From: Cordilura impudica
Lineage: Eukaryota; Arthropoda; Insecta; Diptera; Scathophagidae
Assembly (NCBI GenBank): GCA_963682025.1
Contig: OY821522.1
Location: 24,962,490 to 25,026,489, forward strand
Length of the DNA stretch: 64,000 bases
Reading direction: 5' to 3'
Below the pieces are notes generated by a model that saw only the letters and a program-made list of their open reading frames with translations, did not search any database and was not told the origin of the DNA. The position numbers were made by a program, and so were the translations under genes. Positions 43,610 to 54,225 of the stretch are shown one piece after another. The stretch's first letter is position 1. Each line of letters starts with the position of its first letter.

Positions 43610-45417
43610 TTCTGTCCGTATTGGTCGTAAGTTTAAGGCTCAGAGTAAAAAAAAAAATGAAGAGGGTTATCGCACACCACAAATAAGTCAAATAATAATC
43701 GCAAAAAGATTCAATAATTCAACCAAGGCCTTGCACTTACCCTTTATAGCTCTGTTCAATTCTAGATTGTGTTAGATTCTTAGATTGCGTTTTATTTATA
43801 TTTAACTATAGGTTTATATTTTTACGTACTATGCGAAGTACATGTGATTGATGTTATGTTGAGTGGATCTAAAACGGAAAAGTTTAGATTTTCAATTATT
43901 TATTTTACTTCCACATTCTCGATTTAATTTAAAAAGATATTTTTAACGTCTTGGCTCATAGCTTCTTCCCTTTTCCTTTCACAATTTATTTCTTGTTTTT
44001 TGATAAAAAAAGATTATTTTTCTAATTTTGTAATTTTTATTTTTCGATCATTTTTTATTTAATTATTAAAAGATTTTTATTTTCACCACTTTTTATTTTC
44101 TTTTTGGCATTAATTCTTTTATTTTTTTCCATTTAATTTATATAAGACTTTTTTATCATAATTTTATATCATTCGATAATTTTTATTTTTTCCTTCTCAT
44201 TCATATAAAATTTTCATAACTTCTCTTTGGCAATTTCATTTTCTATTTTTTGCCATTTAATTTATGTAAATATTTTTTACAATTTCATATTTTCGATTTG
44301 GCAATTTAATAATTTCTATTTTTTGCTATTTAATTTATATAAATACTAAAAATATACATACAAAGGTCATCCTTTAGGTTCCCCGTGTACATATACTTGT
44401 CAGAGTAATTGCACTAATTTACTTTATTCATTCATATTTTTTATTACCTTATATCCCTTTAGATGGAGGATCGTGTGGTCCGGTTTCGAACAGTGAATGC
44501 TGACGTACTAAGGCACGATTTATCTCACCCTGTGAACCTTCCAGCTTAAGCTCTTAATTACCAGGCGAAAAGGAAACATCCGTACCCACTGAGTAGTGTA
44601 GGTTCTTAAGTTTACTACAACTTGTTGGGTAATGTCCTTTAGCCTTCTGTAATGTCACCTTTCGGTAAGGGAGCGTTCTGAAGCAAGGTTTCACGTTTTT
44701 CCAAAGGGATGAATTTTCATATTATCATAGTGACAAAAAAATTTTTTACGCACTGGAGGGCCTGGAGTTCAGGATCGCAGCACGCTGGGCCTCATTTCAA
44801 GACCCATATTGGTCACCTTTTTTATTTTTTATCATGTTGCAGTTTACACAAGAATGCACACTTACCTGTTTTCGGGGGGAGACTGAAGGATACTTTGCTT
44901 TTTCAATTTTGGATATTTCCCTCTCTAGGGTTTCCAAAAAATAATTGATTTTTCATCCCCCGGAATTTTACTTCCTCAGGGAGTACTTCTTTCAATTTTA
45001 CCCTTAGCTTAATTAACTATTTTAATAATTTCTCTTTTTCTTTTCTTATTCACAAAAAGAATTTTTAATTTTCCAAAAAAAGCAAATTTTCATTTTTAAA
45101 TTCCACATATTCACAAAAAGAATTTTTTTTATTTTTAATTTTCAAAAAAGGAAATTTTCATTTCAAATTTCTCATTTCCACTTTCAGAACTTGTAAAACT
45201 TTTTGTATTTTATTTTCGAAAAAAGAAATTTTATTTTAGAACTTCTCGATTTCTCAAAGGACACTTTTTAATTTCTAGACTTTTTATTCTAAAAAAAGAA
45301 ATTTTTTTCACTTTTTTCACTTTTATTATTTATTTTTTTCTTAGGAAAAGGGATTATTTTGGCCATGAGCCAAGCACAGAAGGATCCGGCACATCCTTTT
45401 CACTCCGCGATTGGCCG
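43610..45417 (-). other. Errantivirus D 5' leader
   Basis: A 1.8-kb non-coding leader, very AT-rich, with recurrent ATTTTTTATTTT and CACAAAAAGAATTTTTAATTTT words (about 43950-44350 and 45050-45350). A good 5' splice site, GG/GTAAGTGC on the minus strand, lies at 43735-43740 upstream of gag, the expected type of donor for env mRNA. It provides no in-frame ATG for env, so the env start remains unresolved. No run of gypsy-insulator-like TGCATA sites is seen. Confidence 0.55.
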
Positions 45418-45435
45418 GTCCCTGCTCGGGCGCCA
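45418..45435 (-). promoter_or_regulatory. Errantivirus D primer binding site (tRNA-Lys)
   Basis: The minus strand reads TGGCGCCCGAGCAGGGAC directly after the 5' LTR, an 18-base complement to a tRNA-Lys 3' end. It is the tRNA-Lys-3 class of site, as in lentiviruses, with one difference, and unlike the gypsy-type site of errantivirus A. Confidence 0.85.
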
Positions 45436-45944
45436 GTTAACAATGGCGTCAGCCATGTTTTAAAAAAATTACTATTGTTGGGCCGCCCATGGGGCCCAAC
45501 TCACCTTTTAAATAAAAAAACACTATTTAATATTTTGACTATTATTTTATTAAAAAACCCGATGTTGCTCTACTGCAGTCTAGAATTGAACTGCCTGCTC
45601 TCCGTCTCTTGCACATTAATATAACTAAAAATTTACTAATATTATTTTGCCTATGCCAGCTTATTCTCATGGGAACCATAACATGCTATGGTTTCCCAAT
45701 AATTCGCGTGTGCAAATATTTGCATACGCTAGCTTAATTTAATTTAGAACACTAACTTATTCATTTCCCAATAGCTTGCGCGTGTACAAAAGAATGCAAG
45801 TATCGTATAGCGCATTGTATATTGGTGAGCAAAGGGGTGGTGCGCGGGGTGTCAACTGCAACACGCGCTGTCCGTGGTATTGCTGACTCGCGCATTCGCC
45901 AATATGTTATTAAAAAAGGTATTGGGCGTGTGGAAGTGTTAACT
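45435..45944 (-). repeat. Errantivirus D 5' LTR
   Basis: 510 bp; reads the same as 36785-37294 throughout. Followed by the TATA duplication. Confidence 0.93.
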
Positions 45945-46139
45945 TATATACATTAAAAAACATTGGAAGACAAAAAATAATATTTCCTAGAACTTGCGCT
46001 CGAATTTCGAGTGCTGGGCTATACTAGTTTATATTTAACAAATCAAATTTGAATTGGAAAATAAAATTGTATTTTAATATATAAAATATAAAACCTTAAT
46101 GGCTCTGTGTTAGGAAAGAGCCTCTCTCTATGTTTTTCA
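45945..46139. other. Spacer with a short dispersed palindromic repeat
   Basis: CTCGAATTTCGAG (45999-46011) lies in a stretch of about 50 bp that is repeated, inverted and diverged, at 33315-33365 inside the hAT element. No gene is seen. Confidence 0.4.
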
Positions 46140-46600
46140 TGGACTTAGATTCGAATGCTAATAATAAAGAAGTTTATGACTTAAAAGATTTTAATGATTT
46201 TCTGGTTAAAACTGAGTCAAAAATTCGAACCAATGAGTTAGTACAATGCCACCGATGACAGCTTTTCACTTTAAATCATATTGCACTGATGCCACTTTCG
46301 AATGTAAGAAATTCGTTGATACTCCTTCGTTGTATATATTTCTTAAACAACCACACTGCCAGTTATAAAGGTTGGTAAAAGAAACTCAATTTACCTCATG
46401 AACACTATATCCCCAATTAAGTAGTACACAAGACAATCAACAAAGTCAAAACAGGTACAAAGTATCTTATTCCGAAGCATTAAAAGCACCAGATTTCAAC
46501 TATAACACCCGTTTAGAAAAGTTGAAAAATCTGATGCAAAGTTTAATGAACATGATGAAAATGTTAATGCCTAAGCTATGCAAATAAATTTTAGAGTAGC
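46140..46600 (+). pseudogene. Jockey LINE ORF1, C-terminal part
   Basis: Frame-shifted plus-strand pieces match a Jockey ORF1: LKDFNDFLVKTESKIRTNEL, VQCHR (first knuckle start), a NNHTASYKGW block that corresponds to the third CCHC knuckle (usual NHPASYRGC), and a final KVSYSEALKAP with LEKLKNLMQSLMNMMKML. Cysteines of the knuckles are mostly lost through frameshifts. It runs directly into ORF2, which continues after the RTE insertion at 50733. Confidence 0.65.
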
Positions 46601-47246
46601 AATATGCCAATGGAAACAGGAACTTCACTTCCTATAAACCACTGCGGAACTGCAATGGCGACCTCATCACATCGAAAAACTCTCAGCTCGATATTTGGGT
46701 ACAGCATTTCTGCAATATGTTGTCGACGAACGCGCGCATAATCCAACCAATATGCAATTGTTCTGGCCATGCCGAGAGGACTGACATACCTACAACCCCC
46801 CCCCTACTGCAACAGAAATAATGGATGCTATACGCGCCCTAAAACAGCACAAGGTTCCAGGACCTGACAACATCAACCCAGAGCTTCTCATAGCAGACCC
46901 CGAAACAAGTGCCTTCTTGCTTCAGAATATGGTACAACGTCTATGGAATAGTACGGAACTCTCTGATGAACTTAAAGAGGGCCTAATCATCAACATACCA
47001 AAGAAAGGTGATCTCACGGAATGCAAAAATTGGAGAGGAACTACACTTCTAAGCATGATCAACAAGATAATTGCTAACATTATCCACGAAAGAATTGCTG
47101 ACTCCCTCGATAAAGAGCTTCGTTGCGAACAGGCAGGACTTAGAGCTCAAAAATCCTGTATAGACCATATAAATAGCCTTCGCATTATAATTGAGCAATC
47201 AGTGGAATGGAGATCCCCTCTTTATCTGGTCTTTATCGATTTTGAG

Positions 47247-48204
47247 ATAGCTGTGACGGCCGTTTATTTTTGGTGACGACTGTACTTAACAAAAAAATGT
47301 TCAAGTCACATTAAGCGAAACGTTATTTATTTTGGAATGTAACATTTTGCAAGAATCCCGTTTCGTCAGTATGAGATTTGTATCTATGTTTGTTTTGTTT
47401 TTTTGTGCTGTACCATTTAATAAACAACACCTTATATGGTAATGTCGTTTGCCAATTTTTTTTTTGTTGCAATAGACGAAATTCTATTTTTAAACAGTTT
47501 ATTCATGTGTAAAGCTTTTACTCGTTCTCATTCCCACATATGTATGTTGTCAGCCATTAACATCGGCTTACTTTGTTCTACGCATAGTTAGATGTAGTAT
47601 TTTTTCTACATAGGGAATTTAGTGTATGTATGGTTACATGAATATGAATGTTCTCAATGAATGGTTGCGAGTTTTTTTTTTGAAACAGGTTTTTATCTTG
47701 AGATAAATGAATGAATGAAGATATGTAGGTTGGATAGAAAGAAAATATAATTTGAATGGGGAGTTGAAATGTGATTTTTGATAGAAAAGGTTGAGGAAAA
47801 AACATCCGAAAATTAAATTAAATTATATATGTAGTTTTAAGAAAAGTGAAGTTTAAGTGAAGTTAAAATAAAGTTAAAATAAAATTAAAATTAAAGTTAA
47901 GTTTAATAAATTTAAAAAAAAAATAGACAAAGAACGCGTGCAAAAACAATAAGAAAAATATAATGAAAAATATGTATACATTATCTAATGATAATCTAAT
48001 ACAAAAAAATGTTTAAAAATAAACTTATTAGAAAATTAATAAAATAAATTTGATTTGAAAAATTAAATTGAAGAATTATAAAATAAAATATTTATTTCGT
48101 TGCGTGTGTTCAAAAATAATAAAAAAATATAAAACTGACAAACAATTCTAACCTCAAAAGGAAAAGTTTTGTTAAGCTCCTAATCAATAGAAACACAAAC
48201 GAAA
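47247..48204 (+). other. Insert in RTE: AT-rich DNA upstream of the Caudal-like exon
   Basis: No transposon coding sequence was recognised. It is AT-rich and ends in CAAACGAAA/ATGG, a good translation-start context. It could be promoter and 5' UTR of the Caudal-like exon. Confidence 0.4.
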
Positions 48205-48442
48205 ATGGTTTCCTATTATAATACCTTGTCATATTCACAAAAACTTAGTGCCGCCAATTTGGCATATTCAGCGGGTCAGCCATGGCAATGGACTGCCAAT
48301 TATCATACACCTCCTAACCATCAATATCTGGGAGATATGGATTCTCCATATTCGGCCGCACACCATTCAATGTATTACAATCATCATGCCATGTTTCATT
48401 CAGCAGCTTCATCTGTACCTCAACACCTAAAACCATATGGTG
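48205..48442 (+). CDS. Caudal-like N-terminal exon fragment
   Basis: The frame starts MVSYYNTLSYSQKLSAANLA and goes on with GQPWQW, TPPNHQYLGDMDS, MYYNHHAMFHSAAS. This closely follows the recalled first 80 or so residues of Drosophila Caudal, a Cdx-type homeobox transcription factor of posterior patterning, with the same spacing and no stops. Similarity ends at about residue 70 (48414). A possible splice donor GTAATG follows at 48443, after which the frame enters an A-run and stops at 48486. The homeobox is not present. The fragment sits inside an RTE LINE that sits inside a Jockey LINE, so it is more likely a duplicated or captured exon than the native gene. The lack of lesions means it is recent or still used. 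Confidence 0.7.
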
Positions 48443-49653
48443 GTAATGTTAACTTTATTATTAAAAAAAAAAAAAAAACTTTCTAGAAATATAAGGAAAA
48501 TTTGTCTATATATAAATTTAACCCAAAAAATTTTTTCTACATTAATAAATTTTCCTAGATATAAAAATTAGACTAAAAAATTTTCTAAATTAAAAATGTT
48601 CTAAATTCCAAAATTGCTAAAATTAAAATTGTGTAAAATTTAAAATTAGAGCTAAAAACTTTCTAAATTTAGGTTAAAACTAAATTAAAAATTCTTTTAA
48701 TATAAAATCAAACTAAAAATTTTTTTCGTATATTACGAAATGTTTGTAATTGTAAAATTAAACTAAAAATTTTACTGCGTTAAGAAATTTTATAAATTTA
48801 AGCTAAATAGAAATAAATTTTGCTAAAACTTAATTTTCCTACCTAAATAAATATTTCTGATTATAAATTAAAAATTTTTTAGATGTAACATTTTCTAAAA
48901 GTAAAATTTTTTTCTAATAAATAGTTATATATTGTTAAAATTAAAAATTTACATAAAATGAATTGGGCTAAAAATAAAAATTATGGTAAATATAAATTGT
49001 GCTAAAAATTAAATAGTGCTAAAATTCAAATTTTGTTAAAACTAAAAATTTCATAAATTAAAATAATTTTCTTAAATATGCATAAAATTAAGCTAAATTT
49101 CAAAATTCTCCTAAAATTAAAATTATGCTATACTTTAAAATTTTTCTAAAATTAACATTTTCCTAAAATTAAAATTTCCCTTAAAATTAAATTTTGCTAT
49201 ATATAAAATTTAGCTATGAATAAAATTTTGCTATAAATAAAATTTGCTAAAATTAAACTTTTCCTGAATTTTGCTAAATGTAACTTAAATTTTAAAAACC
49301 CTTAAAATGAAGGGTAAATAAAAACTTTTTATATATCCCAATGTAGGAAATCAAACCAAACCAACTTTTTATCACTTATGTGGGTTACCTCCAATTAAGA
49401 TGGAGTCGAGGTAACATGGTAGGGAGGGCTTAAGGGGCATAACATCCAGTCCCGAATCCCAAGGTAAGTATGGCCATCCATCCATTTAGCGTCCGTTGTT
49501 ATTGACAGTTTTTTTTTTTAAATCGCACGTGAACATCTGTAGTGCGGTTTCCCTGGGCCTGAGCAAGACCCCACCCATCCGGCGAACTAGGCCCCACGCC
49601 AGCAAAGGCTCAGGGAAACGGAAGCGGAAATTCTACCCCAACCGTACCATTAC
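48443..49653 (+). other. Insert in RTE: low-complexity region and GC-richer right end
   Basis: 48465-49320 is a degenerate repeat built from words like TTGCTAAAATTAAAATTTT, typical of fly introns. 49340-49653 is GC-richer, with an inverted repeat (GTTTCCCTGGGCCTGAGC and GGCTCAGGGAAAC, about 49543-49617). It looks unlike the rest and may be the 5' end of another element. No gene was recognised. Confidence 0.4.
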
Positions 49654-50732
49654 AAAGCCTTCGATACACTTGTTCATACTGCCATTTGGAAAGCACTCAC
49701 CTGTAAAGGCGTACCGAGGAAAATTATTGAGATCATGCAGGAATTATACAGGAACGCAAACTGTCGTATACTCCATCAAAATTCTATAAGCGATAAGGTT
49801 TGTGTTAAAATTGGCGTGCGACAGGGCTGCATCTTATCTCCGTTACTCTTTAACTTAGTGCTGGACATTGTCATGGGAAATGCAACGCTGAACAACAGGC
49901 ATAACGTGGGGAATAGGAGGATGACTGGTTGACCTAGACTATGCTGACGACATATGCCTTCTCACGCATAGTTACTCAGACATGTTGGAAACCCTAAAAA
50001 GGGTAGAGATTGAAGCTGCAAGGGTAGGTTTGAAGATAAATATACCAGAGACCAAAGTAATGAGAATAAACGCCACATGCAACAGACCATTCTTTATCCA
50101 AGACATCCAACTCCAGGATGTGCACCTCTTTTGCTACCTGGGTAGCATCGTAACATCGAACGAAGGCTCGTCTGAGGATGTCTCAAATCGTATCATGAAA
50201 GCCCGTCAGGCATCCGGGCAACTCAGCACAGTGTGGAAATCACCATCAATCTCCATCCGCACAAAAATCAACATACTCAATGCGTGTGTGAAATCTGTGC
50301 TCCTTTATGGGTGCGAAACGTGGAATATGGCCACCAGGGATATTAACGCATTACAGATCTTCATCAACAAATGCCTAAGAAGAATGTTTTCTGGCCCAAC
50401 AGGATATTAAATACACAGCTCTGGGCACGCACTCATCAAAACCGAATCCAAACGGAAATACTGAAAAGGTAATGGCGTTGGGTTGGCCATGCTCTACGTA
50501 GATCACCTGGTGATGTCACCCGCAGCTCAATAGAATGGAACCCACAAGGCAGTAGAAGAAGAGGTCGGCCTGCACACACTTGGCGTAGGCAGCTAGACCT
50601 AGAAGCTTCTAGAGTAGGCAAAAGCTGGAGTTAAATCAGGAACCTAGCATCAAATAGAAACGATTGGGAAACTTTGTTCAGGCCCTATGTTCCTTATAGG
50701 AACTAAAGGATCCAATATATATATATATATAT

Positions 50733-51905
50733 AATATGCCAATGGTGTTTCTAACCAAGAAAACGAAATTTAAGTTTATCTTAAAAACAACCACATTGAT
50801 ATCTTTTTAATATCTGAATCTCACTTCACAAGTAAATCATATTTAAAAATAAAAGATTAATACACTATTGTTGCTAATCTTCCAAATAATAAAGCTCATA
50901 CTGCTGCAGTTATTTTAGTAAAATCAAAAATTAAATATGAAGTTCAAAATTCAATTGAGAAAACGTTCATGCAATCCCCTGGTGTCGGGGTAACATGCGA
51001 CAATATTAATTTAGGCATTTTGTCAATATATTTTCCACCAAGACACAATATAATATATGAGCAATATGAAGATTTTTTTTCCAACAACATGTGCAAAAAT
51101 TTATTGTTGGAGGTGATTTGAATGCTGAGGAATCAGTGAGATGTAATGTTAAAATATCTGCCGAGATAAGAGAACTTATTAGAGTCAAACGTATTTTGAG
51201 GAGGGCTTACCAAAGTAGTGGAAGTCAAACTTATAAGACAAATTGGAATAGAGCATCCAATTATCTCAAAAAACGCTAAAAAGAATATAAAAACGAATCA
51301 GTAAAGATTTCTTAAGAAGCTTAGATGTAACCAGAAACGGCGAACATAGTCTTTGGAAGGCTTCAAAATACTTCAAGCGACCTGTTAAAAGACACATACC
51401 AATCAAAAGGGAAAACGGTATTTATTGTAGGTCTAATGCGAGTAAAGCTAGTGACTTTAATGGTTATTTGGAAAAATAATTTGCTCCTTGTAACCTAAGT
51501 AATTCATCACAGTTAAGTTTTTTGGCGCTCCTAGTCAAACGAATCTCCAAATTAAAATTATATTGCCTCCAGAAGTTGTAAGTGTTAGAAACAAACTATA
51601 TAATATGAAATTACCAGGATACGACTCTATTGATTCAAAGATTGTAAAATTTTTACCGAAAAAGATATTAGATATTTAACAACAATGGAAGTATGCCAAA
51701 ATTATAATGATTCAAAATTCAAATAAACCAGAAAATGATATAGCGTCTTACAGATAAATAAGCTTATTGCCAGTATTCTCTAAAATATTTGAGAGGTTTT
51801 TTTTAAAAGACTACTTCCCATATTAGAAAAGGAAAACATAATTCCAGATCAGCAATTCGGATTTAGGCACAAGCACGGTACTCCTGAACAATGCCACCGA
51901 ATTGT
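50733..51905 (+). pseudogene. Jockey LINE ORF2: endonuclease and start of reverse transcriptase
   Basis: Plus-strand pieces match Jockey ORF2: a NANGVSNQENEI-like start, NHIDIFLISESHFTS, LPNNKAHTAAVILV, LGILSIYFPPRHNI, a GGDLNAE block (about 51107-51127), a VRNKLYNMKLPGYDSIDSKI-type block (51585-51650), and finally DQQFGFRHKHGTPEQCHRI (51848-51905). Many stops and frameshifts. It is continuous with ORF1 at 46140-46600 once the RTE insertion is removed. Similarity in this orientation stops at about 51905. Confidence 0.75.
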
Positions 51906-52812
51906 TGTACAAATTGATTTATTGGTATCATCAAGGACTGAAACAGTTAATGGATTAGTGTCATCACTCAATTTTTGTAGATATTTCTCACTAGATTTTC
52001 TAACATCTTTCACAGTAGTCAAGTCGAATATAATGATTAGTTATAAACCAGGGCCTGTTTGTAATTAACCTAAGCGTTTTTGATTGAAACCCTTCAAAAA
52101 TATTTGTATTTGATTTGCTGGCAGTGTCCCAGAATTCTATTCCGCAGGTTCAAACAAGTTTAAGTATTGTTTTGTAGATGCGGAGTTTAATTAAATTGAG
52201 TTGGGATTGTGGTCCTAAAAGCCAATAAAGTTTTTTAGAATTTATTTTTAGATGATAATGTTTAGCTTTTATATGTTTTCATGTGTCACTCCTTTTCATT
52301 GCCACTCCCAAATATTTTACTGTTTCGCTGTTAAGTATTTCTTCTAAATAAATGATAGTGACAAGGCAATCTTTGCGCCTTAACGAAAATATATAGTATA
52401 AGTTGAATTCCCATTTTAAAAGCCATATTGAAGTAAATTAAGTGAATTTTAAATAAGGATGCTTCGGTTTCTGAGTCACTGGTAGCAACCATAACCGTAT
52501 CGCCTGCATAAGTGGCTACCGCAACATTTGGTATAACATAACATTCAGCTGTATATATTGTGGAATAGATTTGGAATATATTTGACCTTTCATCTTTGCT
52601 TTTGACGTAAAAACATCGACTAGTGACGTAGTTTTTTAAAAAATAAGAGATATGGTGCGGGCATCGTTTTTTTGATCAAAAGTCTGCTGCACGTCAAGAA
52701 AACCAGCTGAACAATATTGTTTTTTCTCAAGTCATTCAGATTTGCATTAACGATACGTATACACTGCTCTAGTGTTCCATGTTTGTGCCTGAAAACAAAT
52801 TGATATTCAGGG
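51906..52812 (-). pseudogene. Jockey LINE reverse transcriptase fragment, opposite orientation
   Basis: On the minus strand, from 52812 downward: PEYQFVFRHKHGTLEQCIRI, a TYAGDT block in place of the catalytic YADDT, MVATSDSETEAS, KYLGVAMKRSDT (with frameshifts), LIKLRIYKTILK, and near 51910-51990 the C-terminal DDTNPLTVSVLDDTNKS. It begins at the same FRHKHGT region at which the plus-strand copy ends, so the two together cover one reverse transcriptase with its second half inverted and a short overlap as inverted repeats. Not functional. Confidence 0.7.
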
Positions 52813-52815
52813 ATG

Positions 52816-53371
52816 TGTTACGTTTACCGTTTTTTATATCTTCTTTTAAGGACTTAATTTAAAGGATTTGTATTTATTAGCGAACAGCCGCGTGTGCAAC
52901 AGTTCTTCAGTACTTTCTTTTGTGTAATAATTTCTGAAACTCACTTAAATTCTAACTTACTCTTAAACTTACAATTATTTATATATGGAAATATGCAAGC
53001 ACAGCATATTCCACACATGTAAATAACAATAAGTGTGAATTCGCATAGTAAACAATTCACACTTGTGCGAAATGCAAGTTCTACATTTCACACGCTTAAA
53101 CTTGGTGTGTGTGGATATTATTACAATTTTAATGGTTAAGTTACCATACTGAAGGTATTGTAGTGCATCTCTATTATCGATAACTCACTCAACATATCTA
53201 ATTGCTCTAATTACCTATTCTTACTCTTATACTCATTCTTATCCTTATACTACTATTATTATATACGCTTAAGTGTTACATGTTACTTGATAAGGAATAT
53301 AAATATGGACAAATAAGGAACAGAAAGTTAGTCTCTAATTGATACTTAAAATGTGCGTTTCATTCATTATA
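52816..53371 (+). repeat. Element F 5' LTR (mdg1/412-like)
   Basis: About 556 bp of non-coding DNA starts TGTTACG after the Jockey fragment and ends just before a tRNA-Arg primer site. No second copy in the window. Confidence 0.55.
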
Positions 53372-53372
53372 A

Positions 53373-53385
53373 GGCGACCGTGACA
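53373..53385 (+). promoter_or_regulatory. Element F primer binding site (tRNA-Arg, 412/mdg1 type)
   Basis: GGCGACCGTGACA is the core of the primer site used by Drosophila 412 and mdg1, complementary to a tRNA-Arg 3' end. The usual leading T is A here. Confidence 0.65.
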
Positions 53386-54225
53386 AATTGTGAATTATAA
53401 AAAAAATTTTTTCAAAAAATAAAATTATAAACTTATGCTAAAAAAAACAAACTTTAATTATAATAATAAAGAAAATACACAAAACATAAAGAAAGTGTAA
53501 AGCTTATCACAAAAACACGAATATAAAAAAATTTTTATTAAAAAAACAGTACATACATACATACATAAAAAAAAAGCTTAAACAAAGATTAAAAGTCGAA
53601 TGAATACAGTCTAGACCAAAAAGAGAAAAACATGGAAAAACATTTATATGTAAAATAATATCAGTTATACAAAATATTGGAAAATAAGACAAGAATTTAA
53701 AAAGAATATGGAAAAGTGACTGTAAAAAAAAAATTAAACAAAAAACACGAAAAAACAACAGTAAAAACAGTATGATTTAAAACGTACAAAATTGGTACAA
53801 TCCCGGTCACAGAAAATAAAACTAATAACAGTTATAAAAAAATAATAAGAACAAAACTGTACACGCAAACAAAAATGCCTAATGAAAATTACCATGGCAA
53901 GAATAAAAAAACATTAAATACAAAAACATAACATTACAAAACAGTACCACAAAAATCAGAAAAACAGTAAGCTCAAAAAATCTTGTGTTATAAGGAAATC
54001 AGTTAAAATTTCAAAAAAAAACTGAAGAAATCTCCAAAATTTTTTTTAAATTAAAGGACAAAATCGGGGAAAAGACTACTAAAAACTAGGGCGCAACTGT
54101 ACCACAATTTAAAATGCTGATATAACGGTAAAATAGAAAATATAACAGCTAAAATAAAAAGAACAAACCAAAACTTAAAAAGAAAATAAAAACGACAAGG
54201 ATGGAAAATATAACAATATAACAAA
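53386..54225 (+). other. Element F A-rich 5' leader
   Basis: Very A-rich non-coding stretch (ACATACATACATACAT near 53551, many A runs), as expected for a leader. It ends at the Copia fragment, so gag and pol of F are missing. Confidence 0.5.

Larger units (their letters stand above)
36785..45944 (-). mobile_element. Errantivirus D (gypsy-type endogenous retrovirus), apparently intact
   Basis: A 9160-bp minus-strand element is bounded by 510-bp LTRs (36785-37294 and 45435-45944) in which no difference was seen. It is flanked by TATA (36781-36784 and 45945-45948). It has a tRNA-Lys primer site, an uninterrupted gag, a pol open from the frameshift site to its stop, a long open env exon, and a polypurine tract (TGAGGAGGGGGG on the minus strand, next to 37294). 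Identical LTRs imply very recent insertion. Errantiviruses of this layout (gypsy, ZAM and relatives) can form particles in ovarian follicle cells of flies. Confidence 0.92.
46790..50640 (+). pseudogene. RTE-like reverse transcriptase, split by 2.4 kb
   Basis: The first part (46821-47246) reads IRALKQHKVPGPDNINPELL, GLIINIPKKGDLTECKNWRG, ERIADSLDKELRCEQAGLRA and LYLVFIDFE. The second part resumes at 49654 with KAFDTLVHTAIWKAL, VRQGCILSPLLFN, then after a frameshift near 49930 the catalytic LDYADDICLL, LGSIVTSNEGSSEDV and LLYGCETWNM. The C-terminal W(I/V)GHALR...GRPAHTWRRQLDL region is recognisable to about 50600. The insert falls exactly between the Glu and Lys codons of the FIDFEKAFD motif. 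Stops are present. Inactive. Confidence 0.75.
46614..50732 (+). mobile_element. RTE-like LINE, 5'-truncated, with 13-bp duplication
   Basis: AATATGCCAATGG occurs at 46601-46613 and again at 50733-50745. Removing what lies between restores the Jockey ORF2 start. The insertion is a plus-strand LINE missing its 5' part, with a reverse transcriptase and an AT-dinucleotide 3' tail (about 50714-50732), typical of RTE-clade elements. It is itself split by 47247-49653. Clade assignment is by motif style and could be another short-ORF LINE. Confidence 0.75.

Noticed and set aside
43735..43740. GTAAGT in the D leader as proven env splice donor
   Set aside because: The sequence fits a donor, but no in-frame ATG upstream would supply the env start, so it is listed only as a candidate.
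47578..47805. Minus-strand frame upstream of the Caudal-like exon
   Set aside because: Low-complexity translation without recognisable domains.
48464..48478. A-run after the Caudal-like exon as a poly(A) tail of a retrocopy
   Set aside because: It is embedded in AT-rich DNA that continues for 850 bp, lies only about 20 bp after a splice-donor-like site, and has no AATAAA signal, so DNA-level capture is more likely.
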